63,768 bases of DNA from Ferrovum sp. GTDB taxonomy: Bacteria > Pseudomonadota > Gammaproteobacteria > Burkholderiales > Ferrovaceae. A model generated the notes under the pieces. It saw only the letters and a program-made list of their open reading frames with translations. It made no database searches and had not been told where the DNA came from. Shown piece by piece: positions 43,188 to 52,163 of this stretch. The translations under genes were made by a program, and so were the position numbers. The stretch is from NCBI GenBank assembly GCA_010435995.1, contig JAAGNR010000084.1:1-63768 (forward strand). Direction: 5' to 3'. Within the stretch, counting starts at the first letter, position 1, and each line of letters starts with the position of its first letter.

Positions 43188-44632
43188 ATGCTGTGGATTC
43201 TATGGATGAAGCGGTCAATCTTGAATCGGATGTGCGGCCTGGTCAGCGCTGGCGCGAGAGTTTGGCTGCAGCGCGAGATGCGGTGGCTCAGGCAACCCCA
43301 CTTCAGGTCAGCGGCCAATTGGTCAAAGCCACAGGGTTAGTCATGGAAGCCGTCGGTTTGCGTTTGCCGGTGGGAAGCACCTGTTGGATCGAGTTACCCC
43401 ATCATCGCGTGGAAGCCGAAGTGGTGGGTTTTTCAGGAGAACGTTTGTTTCTTATGCCGGAAAACGAGGTTCATGGTTTGGTTCCTGGGGCGCGAGTGGT
43501 TCCTGCTGAAATTCGTTCCGGATTCACCTTGTTGGGCAAGCGTCAGTTGCCTCGTCGTCGCATGAGTGACCGGGTGCGCCATCTGCCTGTGGGCAGTCGC
43601 TTGCTGGGGCGCGTAGTGGATGGTGCTGGGCGGCCGCTGGATGCTCTGGGCCCCTTGGGTGAGGGGGCAGCGGCACCGCTGCAAAGCCGTCCCATTAATC
43701 CTCTGGAACGTGCCCCTATTGATAAGCCACTGGATGTGGGGGTGCGCGCTATCAATGCGCTGCTGACAGTGGGTCGAGGACAGCGCATGGGGTTGTTTGC
43801 GGGCAGCGGGGTTGGCAAAAGTGTGTTGTTGGGTATGATGGCGCGGTTTACTGAAGCCGATGTCATCGTAGTGGGGCTGATCGGTGAGCGTGGTCGGGAA
43901 GTGCGCGAATTCATTGAGGATATTTTGGGAAAGGAAGGCATGGCGCGAGCCGTGGTAGTGGCTGCCCCTGCCGACACCAGTCCTTTATTGCGCTTGCAGG
44001 GAGCTGCCTACGCGACGACTTTGGCCGAATACTTTCGTGATCAGGGGTTGAATGTTTTGCTCATCATGGATTCTTTGACGCGCTATGCCATGGCGCAACG
44101 GGAGATTGCCTTGGCCATAGGAGAGCCACCTGCCACCAAGGGTTACCCACCGTCCGTTTTTGCGAAATTACCGAAACTGGTGGAGCGGGCAGGTAACGGC
44201 GCAGACGCCGGGGGGTCCATCACGGCCTTTTACACCGTATTGACTGAAGGAGATGACCAGCAGGACCCCATAGCGGATAGTGCGCGAGCCATTCTGGACG
44301 GACATATAGTGCTTTCGCGCCGACTGGCTGAACAAGGACATTACCCGGCTATTGATATCGAAGCTTCCATCAGTCGTGCCATGAACCAGTTGGTTGAACC
44401 CCAGCAGGTTGCGCAGGCTCAGCGATTCAAGCAACTCTATGCGCACTATCAGAGAAATCGTGACCTGATTAGTGTGGGGGCCTATGTGTCGGGAACGGAT
44501 CCCTTGATGGATGAGGCAATCCAGCGTTATGCTGTGATGGAGCACTTTTTGGTACAAGGCATCCAGGAGCGCTCTACTTTGGAATCCGGCTTATCCAGCT
44601 TTCTGGAACTATTTGGTACAGGACGGACATGA
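43184..44632 (+). CDS. fliI: Flagellum-specific ATP synthase FliI
   Basis: FliI is the hexameric export ATPase. The start at 43184 overlaps the fliH stop by four bases and gives 482 residues; an open stretch of 16 codons upstream is disregarded. Walker A is FAGSGVGKS (about 204-212), Walker [12 protein letters not shown] (about 292-302), and the F1-like DLISVGAY and C-terminal region are normal. The first 35 residues are the FliH-binding extension. Confidence 0.97.
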   Translation: MNAVDSMDEAVNLESDVRPGQRWRESLAAARDAVAQATPLQVSGQLVKATGLVMEAVGLRLPVGSTCWIELPHHRVEAEVVGFSGERLFLMPENEVHGLVPGARVVPAEIRSGFTLLGKRQLPRRRMSDRVRHLPVGSRLLGRVVDGAGRPLDALGPLGEGAAAPLQSRPINPLERAPIDKPLDVGVRAINALLTVGRGQRMGLFAGSGVGKSVLLGMMARFTEADVIVVGLIGERGREVREFIEDILGKEGMARAVVVAAPADTSPLLRLQGAAYATTLAEYFRDQGLNVLLIMDSLTRYAMAQREIALAIGEPPATKGYPPSVFAKLPKLVERAGNGADAGGSITAFYTVLTEGDDQQDPIADSARAILDGHIVLSRRLAEQGHYPAIDIEASISRAMNQLVEPQQVAQAQRFKQLYAHYQRNRDLISVGAYVSGTDPLMDEAIQRYAVMEHFLVQGIQERSTLESGLSSFLELFGTGRT

Positions 44633-45081
44633 CACGACCTTTTCCCCTCGAAATTCTGAAAACGTTGTCGCAGCAGCGGAATAATCATGCGGCTCGTCAT
44701 TTGGGTCAGATGAACCAGAATTGTCTGGCTGAGCAAAAAAAACTCGATCTGCTGACGCAGTTTCGTGCTGACTATCAGGCGCGCTATCAGGCGGCCACTT
44801 TGGAAGGTAGGGAGCTCGATACCTTGGCGAATTTCCGCAATTTTCTGGCGCGTCTTGATGAGGCGGTGCGACAGCAACGTACGGTGGTGGAGCTGGCTGA
44901 ACGACAGGTGCAGAACAGTCAGATCACGGTAACTGAAACGCATCGTCAGGTTCAGTCAATGGAAGCTTTAGAACAACGGCATCTGACCCAGGAACATTTG
45001 GAAGAGTCTCGTGCCGAGCAAAAAATGGTGGACGAGCAAAACGGGCAACGGGTTGCGCGTAAACAGATGGAAGTGGAATAG
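44629..45081 (+). CDS. fliJ: Flagellar export protein FliJ
   Basis: FliJ is the stalk-like coiled coil of the export ATPase that activates the FlhA gate. 150 residues, nearly all helical with heptad-like spacing of Leu and Gln/Glu, the expected length and place after fliI (four-base overlap). Individual motif conservation is low in this family, so position adds weight. Confidence 0.92.
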   Translation: MTRPFPLEILKTLSQQRNNHAARHLGQMNQNCLAEQKKLDLLTQFRADYQARYQAATLEGRELDTLANFRNFLARLDEAVRQQRTVVELAERQVQNSQITVTETHRQVQSMEALEQRHLTQEHLEESRAEQKMVDEQNGQRVARKQMEVE

Positions 45082-45093
45082 GAGACAATACTC

Positions 45094-46500
45094 ATGCAAT
45101 CCATACCCGTGGTTCGTACGACATCTTCCCCAGCACCAACTAAGGTGGCCAAGGGGGGGGTGCCTTCTCAGGGGGACAGTTTCATGGCTTTGTTGTCCGA
45201 GCAGATGGGGGCACCTTCCTCAAACAGTATGTCTGTCCCTTCAGGTACAGCCGTTTCCTCACGGCCTTCTTCTCAAGGGCAGGGGGGCAGTTTGCAGGGC
45301 TCCGCTGGTACTGCTGCTTCTTTGCCTTCTTCTCAAGGGCAGGGGGGCAGTTTGCAGGCCTCCGTTGGTACGGCCGAACAGTCCGTCCCTTCGTCCGGAA
45401 ATCAGGCAACGAGTGCGTCAACTCCGTCGACTGGGACGGTATCAACTGCTGATAGCACCGCCAAGAAGGGAGGGGGGGCTAGCGCTACGGTGTCGCTTGC
45501 ACAAGGGGCGGCGACAGGTAACCCAGTGATTCTGGCCTTGAATGGGGCTGTCAAGCCGGAATCCAGTGGGGCTCTGACTGCCGGAAATTCCTCCGTATCG
45601 GACAAAAAACCACTGCCTGTGGCACCAGATTCCCAGAGCATGGCGTGGGTTCAAGGGGGAATGTGGATGATGATGGCATCGGCAGGCGGGATTCCCTCGG
45701 GTGCAGCAGCACCCTCAAACGTCTCTTCTTCGTCCCTTGCTAGCGCAGCCTCAGGAGGATCTGGGGGCAGTTTAGATGCTGTGCCAGCTCCTGGGTTGAG
45801 CGGAGTGGCTGGGGGGGCAAGCGGAACCAGTAGCGCGACGACAGATTTGACTGCTCAAGACACTACAGGATCTGCAGCAACCAGTTTTTCCGCCTTTCTC
45901 AACAGCTCCGCACCTTCTTCCCCAACCCTGAGTGCTCCCCTCACTTTGTCTGCGGAATCTGTCCATCGCAATCTTCTGGCGAATGATGGAACTTCCGTGT
46001 CACAGGCAGTCAATCCAGGAGCACTGCCGCTGTCACTCCAGAATTTGTCTCCTAATGCCCCGTTGGCCATGACCACGCCGTTGGGAAAGGATCCTTGGGC
46101 GACAGAAATGGCGCAGAAAGTGACCTGGATGGTCAGCCAATCTCAGCAAACGGCGGAATTGCAAATTAACCCACCAGACCTGGGGCCGTTGAAAATCGTG
46201 GTTCAGGTGACGGGTGCCCAAGCCAATGCTTTCTTTACTTCCCCCCATGCGGCGGTCAGGGATGCGGTTCAACAAGCTTTACCACAGTTGCGTGATATGT
46301 TGGCCAATAGTGGTTTGAGCTTGGGACAGGCGACAGTGAGTGATCAGGGAAGTGGAGCGAGGTCTGGATCTCAAGGACAAAATCCCGGATCGCATAATTT
46401 GTCTGCCGTGAATCGCGTGCTTGAGGTATCCTCTGGGCAACAAGCTTTAGGAGCCCCAATGCGAATATCGGGGCTGGGATTGATCGACACTTTTGTGTGA
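45094..46500 (+). CDS. fliK: Flagellar hook-length control protein FliK
   Basis: FliK measures the hook and triggers the export switch in FlhB. 468 residues: a disordered Ser/Gly/Ala-rich first part with a 20-residue tandem repeat, and the C-terminal hook-length domain (about 330-425; WATEMAQKVTWMVSQSQQTAELQINPPDLGPLKIVV region, where the LxPPxLG pattern is diagnostic). GGAG precedes the ATG. A G8 tract at 45153-45160 lies close to the start, in frame. Confidence 0.96.
   Translation: MQSIPVVRTTSSPAPTKVAKGGVPSQGDSFMALLSEQMGAPSSNSMSVPSGTAVSSRPSSQGQGGSLQGSAGTAASLPSSQGQGGSLQASVGTAEQSVPSSGNQATSASTPSTGTVSTADSTAKKGGGASATVSLAQGAATGNPVILALNGAVKPESSGALTAGNSSVSDKKPLPVAPDSQSMAWVQGGMWMMMASAGGIPSGAAAPSNVSSSSLASAASGGSGGSLDAVPAPGLSGVAGGASGTSSATTDLTAQDTTGSAATSFSAFLNSSAPSSPTLSAPLTLSAESVHRNLLANDGTSVSQAVNPGALPLSLQNLSPNAPLAMTTPLGKDPWATEMAQKVTWMVSQSQQTAELQINPPDLGPLKIVVQVTGAQANAFFTSPHAAVRDAVQQALPQLRDMLANSGLSLGQATVSDQGSGARSGSQGQNPGSHNLSAVNRVLEVSSGQQALGAPMRISGLGLIDTFV
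45265..45357 (+). repeat. 60-bp tandem repeat in fliK
   Basis: An exact 33-bp unit (45265-45297 and 45325-45357) recurs with a 60-bp period; the bases between are similar at protein level. Each period encodes 20 residues around SSQGQGGSLQ. Loss or gain of a copy would keep the frame and change the length of the ruler region. Confidence 0.92.
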
Positions 46501-46530
46501 TGATGGTTATTTGTTGGGGAAATCGGAAAC

Positions 46531-47235
46531 ATGTCTAAAAAAGAAGAAAAAAAGGCTCCCGCGCCTGTAGGTGGGGAAGAAGCACCCAAATCAAAGAAAA
46601 AAACCATGATCATCATTATCGTGGCGGTCTTGGTATTGCTGGCTGGAGGTGGGGGGGCGGCATGGTTCTTTTTGATTAAGGGGAAAGCGAGCAAAGAAGA
46701 AAAGAAACCAGAGCCTCCCGCCGTAGCGATTTTTGTCCCCCTTGACCGGTTTACTGTCAATTTGCAGCAAGAGCAAGGGGATCAGGTGTTGCAGGTCGGA
46801 CTTTCTCTGAAAATTTATGATCCCGAACTGGAAGAGAAAATCAAAAAGAATACGCCGGAGATTCGCAGTCGTTTGCTGATGTTATTGTCCAGCAAGCGGG
46901 CCTCGGAACTGAGTCGGGTCGATGGCAAAAAACAGTTGAGCAATGAGATCGTCTACCTGGTGAATACCACACTGGGAATCAAAAAACCCCTTCTTGTCCC
47001 TGTTGTTCACCCTGCGGTGATGGCACCGCCGCCTCCCGCTGCAGCGCCAGTGGCTGCTGTCCCTGCTGGAGGTGGTTTGGCCGCGGCTTTGCAGCAAGCT
47101 CAGCCGGCTCCTCCAGTGGCGGTTGCGCCACAAACTCCAGTGTCCGTGACGGATTTGGTGCCGGAGCAGAGCAATGGCAAGGAAGATCGTGAAGGGGTGG
47201 TGGATGTCTTGTTTACTGATTTCATCATTCAGTAG
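46531..47235 (+). CDS. fliL: Flagellar basal body protein FliL, with an extra Pro/Ala-rich insert
   Basis: FliL surrounds and stabilises stators. 234 residues against about 155-180 in most relatives. N-terminal lysine-rich cytoplasmic part, membrane helix (about 26-48), periplasmic domain (FVPLDRFTVNLQ, LQVGLSLKIYDPELEEKI, RSRLLMLLSSKRASEL) and the typical end VVDVLFTDFIIQ. Between LVNTTLGIKKP (to residue 153) and this end lies a 65-70-residue Pro/Ala/Val-rich insert. Family membership is certain; the insert looks like a flexible linker. Confidence 0.94.
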   Translation: MSKKEEKKAPAPVGGEEAPKSKKKTMIIIIVAVLVLLAGGGGAAWFFLIKGKASKEEKKPEPPAVAIFVPLDRFTVNLQQEQGDQVLQVGLSLKIYDPELEEKIKKNTPEIRSRLLMLLSSKRASELSRVDGKKQLSNEIVYLVNTTLGIKKPLLVPVVHPAVMAPPPPAAAPVAAVPAGGGLAAALQQAQPAPPVAVAPQTPVSVTDLVPEQSNGKEDREGVVDVLFTDFIIQ

Positions 47236-47240
47236 ATGCC

Positions 47241-48254
47241 ATGACCAGCGACTTTCTCTCTCAAGAAGAAGTCGACTCCCTGCTCCGCGGGGTGAGTGGC
47301 GATGCCGAGGAAGATCCTGCTGCTGATAGCGAACATACGGGATCTGACCCACGCCCCTATAATCTTGGCAAGCAGGAACGCATCGTGCGTGGGCGTATGC
47401 CCACCATGGAGATCATCAATGAGCGTTTTACCCGCCTGTTTCGCATAGAATTGTTCAATTTGGTCAGGCGTTCGGCGGATGTTTCCGTGGGGCAGTTGAA
47501 GGTACTCAAGTTCAGCGAGTTCATCCGGAACTTGCAGGTTCCGGCCAATATCAATCTCGTTCAGGCCAAACCGTTGCGCGGTAATGCCCTGTTTATTTTT
47601 GATCCCAACCTGATTTTTTTGGTGGTAGATAACCTCTTTGGCGGTGATGGTCGTTTTCATACGCGGGTAGAAGGGCGGGAATTTACTCAGACCGAGCATC
47701 GCATCATTCAGAAAATGCTGGATGCTTTGTTTATTGCCTATGGCAAGTCATGGGAAGGAATCTATCCCCTGGAATTCCAGTTTGTCCGTTCGGAACTCAA
47801 TCCCCAATTTGCCAATATTGCTACGCCCAACGAAGTGGTGGTGGCCACCACTTTCGAAGTCGAATTTGGGGGTGGAGGTGGGGGTGGATTGCATATCTGT
47901 ATGCCTTATTCCATGATCGAGCCGATTCGTGAGTTGTTGTACAGTTCGATGCAAGGAGATCACCTGACGGTTGACCGACGCTGGATGCAAATGTTGTCCC
48001 GACAGGTGCAATCTGCCATGATCGAACTGGTGGTGGAGTTGGGGCATGCTCGGATCACGGTGGACCAGTTGCTTAACCTGAAGCCTGGAGATGTCTTGCC
48101 CCTCGAGATCGAGAAGTATGTGCAGGGGGTGGTGGATAATATTCCGGTCATGGAATGTCAATACGGCATCTTCAACAACCAGTATGCATTGAAAGTAGAA
48201 CGAATGTTATCCACGGCAGAAGGGATCAGTCAGGGAGAGGTGGGAACGACATGA
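47241..48254 (+). CDS. fliM: Flagellar motor switch protein FliM
   Basis: FliM receives CheY-P and sets rotation direction. 337 residues: the N-terminal CheY-docking motif LSQEEVDSLL (residues 6-15), the CheC-like middle domain (VVDNLFGGDGRFHTRVEGREFT region) and the C-terminal SpoA domain. A run of seven glycines (about 210-216) interrupts the middle domain, unusual for FliM. The start is five bases after the fliL stop with little ribosome site, so it is probably coupled. It overlaps fliN by four bases. Confidence 0.97.
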   Translation: MTSDFLSQEEVDSLLRGVSGDAEEDPAADSEHTGSDPRPYNLGKQERIVRGRMPTMEIINERFTRLFRIELFNLVRRSADVSVGQLKVLKFSEFIRNLQVPANINLVQAKPLRGNALFIFDPNLIFLVVDNLFGGDGRFHTRVEGREFTQTEHRIIQKMLDALFIAYGKSWEGIYPLEFQFVRSELNPQFANIATPNEVVVATTFEVEFGGGGGGGLHICMPYSMIEPIRELLYSSMQGDHLTVDRRWMQMLSRQVQSAMIELVVELGHARITVDQLLNLKPGDVLPLEIEKYVQGVVDNIPVMECQYGIFNNQYALKVERMLSTAEGISQGEVGTT

Positions 48255-48706
48255 CCGAAGAAGAGAATCAGGAAATCAGCGCTGACGATTGGGGGGCTGC
48301 CATGGCAGAACAGGCCGCAGCCACCGAAACGGTCAGTGAGGCTGCTGCCGTAAGCGCAGAGAACCAGGGATCTGCGCTCCATGATGGGGCGGCTCAAGCC
48401 CATGTATTCCAGACCTTTGGTGCGGATCCCCAGATACCTGGGCGTCAGGATCTGGAAATGATCATGGACATCCCAGTGACGATCACGGTGGAACTGGGCC
48501 GGACCAAAATGCCCATCAAGAATTTGCTGCAGTTGGCCCAGGGGTCGGTGGTCGAGTTGATGGGGATGGCGGGAGAACCCCTGGATGTGCTGGTCAATGG
48601 TTTTTTGATAGCTCAGGGGGAAGTGGTGGTGGTGAATGATAAGTTTGGCATTCGGCTTACCGACATTATCACTCCGGCAGAGCGTATGCGTCGGCTTAAT
48701 CGATGA
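48251..48706 (+). CDS. fliN: Flagellar motor switch protein FliN
   Basis: FliN builds the lower C ring and binds FliH. From the ATG at 48251 it has 151 residues: an acidic, alanine-rich N-terminal extension (1-65) and the SpoA domain (about 70-150; DIPVTITVELGRTKMPIKNLL, NDKFGIRLTDIIT). It overlaps fliM and fliO by four bases each. Confidence 0.97.
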   Translation: MTEEENQEISADDWGAAMAEQAAATETVSEAAAVSAENQGSALHDGAAQAHVFQTFGADPQIPGRQDLEMIMDIPVTITVELGRTKMPIKNLLQLAQGSVVELMGMAGEPLDVLVNGFLIAQGEVVVVNDKFGIRLTDIITPAERMRRLNR

Positions 48707-49083
48707 GACGAGGGTTCTTGCTTGTCCCTATGTTGGGCGGGAGTTTGTCTTCCTGGAGCTCGGAGAGCGTCAAGGCCCCATATGCGCCTCCCGAAGTGTT
48801 GACTTGGAGTAGTGGCCTCCAGATCGTTTTTAGCTTGGTCTTGGTGCTGGCCTTGATGGCGGCGGTTGCCTGGGTATTGAAGAAGTTTCAATGGGGCGGA
48901 GCGCGGAATTCTGGGCGGGGGACGGAGCCTTTGCGGATTGTCAGTTCATTGGCCGTGGGACAGCGGGAACGGGTGGTTTTGGTGGAAGTACAGGATACGT
49001 GGGTGATGGTTGGGGTAGCGCCGGGACATGTCCAAACGCTCCATGTGTTGCCACGACCCGGAGGGAAGGGAGTGTCGTTGTGA
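48703..49083 (+). CDS. fliO: Flagellar export protein FliO
   Basis: FliO helps assemble the FliP ring. 126 residues with a short hydrophobic N terminus, one membrane helix (about 38-60; [21 protein letters not shown]) and a cytoplasmic beta-rich domain ([37 protein letters not shown]). Length and place fit. It overlaps fliP by four bases. Confidence 0.93.
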   Translation: MRRGFLLVPMLGGSLSSWSSESVKAPYAPPEVLTWSSGLQIVFSLVLVLALMAAVAWVLKKFQWGGARNSGRGTEPLRIVSSLAVGQRERVVLVEVQDTWVMVGVAPGHVQTLHVLPRPGGKGVSL

Positions 49084-49829
49084 TCAGAGGCTTGACGCTA
49101 TTGTTTTGGTTGGGGGTTTTTGGAAGCTCGGGGAGCGTCATGGCGGCCACTTTGCCGGGTTTGGGTGTGATCAGCACGCCGAACGCCGGAGGAGGTCAAA
49201 CCTATTCCTTCAGTGTGCAAACCCTCATTCTGCTGACTTCTCTCAGCTTCCTGCCAGCCTTGCTTCTCATGATGACCGGATTCACCCGGATCATCATTGT
49301 TTTGTCCTTATTGCGATCGGCATTGGGAACTCAGACTTCTCCTCCCAATCAGGTATTGATCGGATTGGCTTTGTTTCTTACTTTTTTCGTCATGTCTCCT
49401 GTGTTTGACAAAATTTATTCCACAGCATGGCAACCCTACAGCGATGAAAAAATTACCTTTCAGGAGGCACTGGAGCGGGGAGGTGTGCCTCTAAAATCAT
49501 TCATGTTGCATCAGACGAGAGAAAGTGATCTGGGCTTGTTCGTCAAAATTTCCAATAGCGCTGCTTTGCAGTCGCCAGATCAGGTGCCTTATAAGGTATT
49601 GGTCCCCGCATTTGTGACCAGTGAGCTCAAAACTGCATTTCAAATCGGTTTCGTGATTTTTATTCCATTTTTGATCATCGATATGGTGGTGGCCAGTGTG
49701 CTCATGTCCATGGGGATGATGATGGTATCCCCTTCCATTATTTCATTGCCCTTTAAGCTGATGCTGTTTGTATTGGCTGATGGATGGAATCTCTTGATCG
49801 GTTCCTTGGTGCAGAGTTTCAATCCATGA
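49080..49829 (+). CDS. fliP: Flagellar export gate protein FliP
   Basis: FliP pentamers form the export pore. I place the start at the GTG at 49080 (GTGA overlap with the fliO stop, AGGGAG upstream), giving 249 residues with a cleavable signal peptide ending near SGSVMA, as FliP is known to have; an ATG at 49140 would remove it. The core [31 protein letters not shown] region and the C-terminal helices are intact. Confidence 0.96.
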   Translation: MIRGLTLLFWLGVFGSSGSVMAATLPGLGVISTPNAGGGQTYSFSVQTLILLTSLSFLPALLLMMTGFTRIIIVLSLLRSALGTQTSPPNQVLIGLALFLTFFVMSPVFDKIYSTAWQPYSDEKITFQEALERGGVPLKSFMLHQTRESDLGLFVKISNSAALQSPDQVPYKVLVPAFVTSELKTAFQIGFVIFIPFLIIDMVVASVLMSMGMMMVSPSIISLPFKLMLFVLADGWNLLIGSLVQSFNP

Positions 49830-50098
49830 TGACCCCAGAAAGCATCATGACGCTGGGACAACAGGCCATGACCCTGACGGTACTGGTGTCCGCACCCTTA
49901 TTGCTGGTGGCGTTGGGCATAGGATTGATTATCAGCATTTTTCAGGCAGCGACCCAGATCAATGAAATGACGCTGTCCTTCATTCCGAAGTTGGTGGGCA
50001 TGGTCCTGGTTTTGGTGATTCTGGGACCGTGGATGATCAGTATGATGGTGGATTATATCCGCCGCCTATATAGTGGTATTCCCAGCCTTGTGGGTTGA
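49826..50098 (+). CDS. fliQ: Flagellar export gate protein FliQ
   Basis: A 90-residue protein with two membrane helices that joins FliP and FliR in the export pore. [14 protein letters not shown] and [16 protein letters not shown] are family hallmarks. Two tandem ATG codons (49826 and 49829); the first overlaps the fliP stop as ATGA. Confidence 0.97.
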   Translation: MMTPESIMTLGQQAMTLTVLVSAPLLLVALGIGLIISIFQAATQINEMTLSFIPKLVGMVLVLVILGPWMISMMVDYIRRLYSGIPSLVG

Positions 50099-50101
50099 CA
50101 C

Positions 50102-50896
50102 ATGGATGTGTTGAGTGTTTCCAGTGACCAGTGGAATGGGTGGATCGACCAGTTTTTCTTGCCGTTGACACGAATTTTGGCGCTGATAGCCACAGCCCCA
50201 CTGATTGGACAGGCGGCCGTCCCGTTGCAAGCCAGGCTGGGGCTTGGGTTGGCACTGACTTTTGTGATTGCTCCCGGCATAGATCCTCATCATGGAGTGA
50301 GCTTGGCCTCAGCAGAGGGAGGCTTGCTCATTCTGGAGCAAATTTTGGTGGGGGCGGTATTGGGGTTTTCTGTCAACTTGATTTTTGCTGCCGTGACCAT
50401 GGCGGGAGAATTGTCCGGGTTGCAGATGGGGTTGGGTTTTGCCAGCTTTTATGATCCACTCCATGCCACTTTTCAGCCATTGATAGGGCAGTTTCTGAAT
50501 ATTCTTTTTTCTCTGATCTTTCTTTCTTTGGATGGGCATTTGCTGGTGATTGATGCCCTTGCCGACAGCTTTCGCACGGTTCCTCTGGAACCGGCGCTGC
50601 ATTTGCACGCCCAAGGTTGGCACATGGCATTGGCTTTGGCAAGCACACTCTTTGCCGAGGCCATACGTTTGTCGCTACCGATCCTGGCTGCATTGATGAT
50701 TACCAATCTGGCTCTGGGAGTGCTGACGCGAGCGGCGCCCCAATTGAATTTGTTTGCCGTAGGTTTTCCTGTGACCTTGGCAGTGGGATTCATTGTTCTG
50801 GACTTTTCCCTACCCACACTGCCTGCTCTGGCAGAGCGCATTATTCGTAGCAGTCTCGTGGCCAGTGCGGGGCTTATTCAACGCTTACTATACTGA
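50102..50896 (+). CDS. fliR: Flagellar export gate protein FliR
   Basis: The 264-residue last component of the FliPQR pore, with six hydrophobic segments and the motif region GELSGLQMGLGFASFYDP. It starts three bases after fliQ, and ends the fliF-fliR unit; flgL converges on it six bases away. Confidence 0.96.
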   Translation: MDVLSVSSDQWNGWIDQFFLPLTRILALIATAPLIGQAAVPLQARLGLGLALTFVIAPGIDPHHGVSLASAEGGLLILEQILVGAVLGFSVNLIFAAVTMAGELSGLQMGLGFASFYDPLHATFQPLIGQFLNILFSLIFLSLDGHLLVIDALADSFRTVPLEPALHLHAQGWHMALALASTLFAEAIRLSLPILAALMITNLALGVLTRAAPQLNLFAVGFPVTLAVGFIVLDFSLPTLPALAERIIRSSLVASAGLIQRLLY

Positions 50897-50902
50897 TTCA
50901 TG

Positions 50903-52153
50903 CTATCTCAGGTAGTTGAACAGGGATAAGCCCGAGATGGTGGAAAATGACTGCATGGCGGCTTGCAAGCTCAACTTTTCCTGAGACAATAGGGTTAGGG
51001 CGGAGGTGTAATTGGTGTCCTGAATTTGCGACATGGTGGCTTGATATTGAGTTCCCAAACTGTTTTCTGTTGCGGTTAGGTTGGTCAGGGAGTTTAGATT
51101 GGTGCCTAGGGTAACGCTCCCATTCAAAATGGCGTTCAGTCCTTGGGATAAATTTCCCTCAGCTGTCTGGAGTTGCTGTGTGAAAGCACTGGTGGCCGTA
51201 GTATTTCCTGCGGGCAAAGGGGAGTTTAGCAGAGTAATCAGGTTCTGCATGGTTTGGAAAATCGGGGTATTGGTGCTGGGATTGATGGTAAAGGTATCAC
51301 CGGCATTGGGTTGACCCTGAACACTGAATTGAATGCCATTAAAACTGATGGTTTGACCACTGGTATACGTTTGATTGGCCGGGGGAAGGCTGGTGGCCGG
51401 CAGAGCAACGCCATTGGCATCGGTACCGCTGACCGTATAAGTGGACACTCCAGCAGTGACGCCGAAAGTGAGGGTATAGTGGTTTCCCAGTTGAGCGGTG
51501 GTCGGGGGGGGGATAGTCATTGACCCAGCACTGATAGATCCCGATCCGGTATTGGCCATGGCTGCGGCAGTCGCGAAAGTGCCGTTGCCGTTCTTTACGC
51601 GCATGAACAAATCGGCACCATTCACATTGGTTACCATGGATTGGTTGGTGGAGACCTGGGTCAATTGTTGCCCAGTATTCCCTTGGTACTGTACTCCAGA
51701 GGAAGTGACGACAAAGGGCTTGACCGATCCAGTGGTTCCGGAAAAAAGGTAATTTCCTGTTCCATCTTGGCTATTGGCCAAACCAATCAATTGAGATAGC
51801 TGTTGTTGCAGGGTGGTCGCCAGTGCCTGACGGTCGGAATTATTGAGGGCAGAGTTATTGGCGCTGACCGTGGTGGATTGGATGTTCTGAACCAAGGTGG
51901 TAATGTTTTGCAACACACCAGCGCTGATGGACATACTATTTTGAGCGGAAGTGATGTTGGTGGTGAATTGGGTATTCATGCCGTTGGCTTGCGTCAAATT
52001 GATAATCTGCGCTGCGCCAGAAGGGTTGTCAGAGGGCGTGTTGATCTGTTTCCCTGAAGATACCTGCAATTGGGTGTTATACAGGGCATTTTGCTGTTGA
52101 TTGATGGCGTTGACGCTGGTATCAAAAAACGTATTAGTGCTGATACGGACCAT
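50903..52153 (-). CDS. flgL: Hook-filament junction protein FlgL
   Basis: FlgL (HAP3) joins FlgK to the filament. The start at 52153 has AAGGGGG upstream (MVRISTNTFFDTSVNAIN) and gives 416 residues, about 100 more than E. coli FlgL; the added part lies in the middle. Flagellin-like ends are present (QLQVSSGKQINTPSDNPSGAAQI; the C-terminal TALTLLSQEKLSLQAAMQSFSTISGLSLFNYL region). A C9 tract on its coding strand encodes PPPTTAQ. Confidence 0.95.
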   Translation of the reverse strand: MVRISTNTFFDTSVNAINQQQNALYNTQLQVSSGKQINTPSDNPSGAAQIINLTQANGMNTQFTTNITSAQNSMSISAGVLQNITTLVQNIQSTTVSANNSALNNSDRQALATTLQQQLSQLIGLANSQDGTGNYLFSGTTGSVKPFVVTSSGVQYQGNTGQQLTQVSTNQSMVTNVNGADLFMRVKNGNGTFATAAAMANTGSGSISAGSMTIPPPTTAQLGNHYTLTFGVTAGVSTYTVSGTDANGVALPATSLPPANQTYTSGQTISFNGIQFSVQGQPNAGDTFTINPSTNTPIFQTMQNLITLLNSPLPAGNTTATSAFTQQLQTAEGNLSQGLNAILNGSVTLGTNLNSLTNLTATENSLGTQYQATMSQIQDTNYTSALTLLSQEKLSLQAAMQSFSTISGLSLFNYLR

Positions 52154-52163
52154 GATATCCCCC

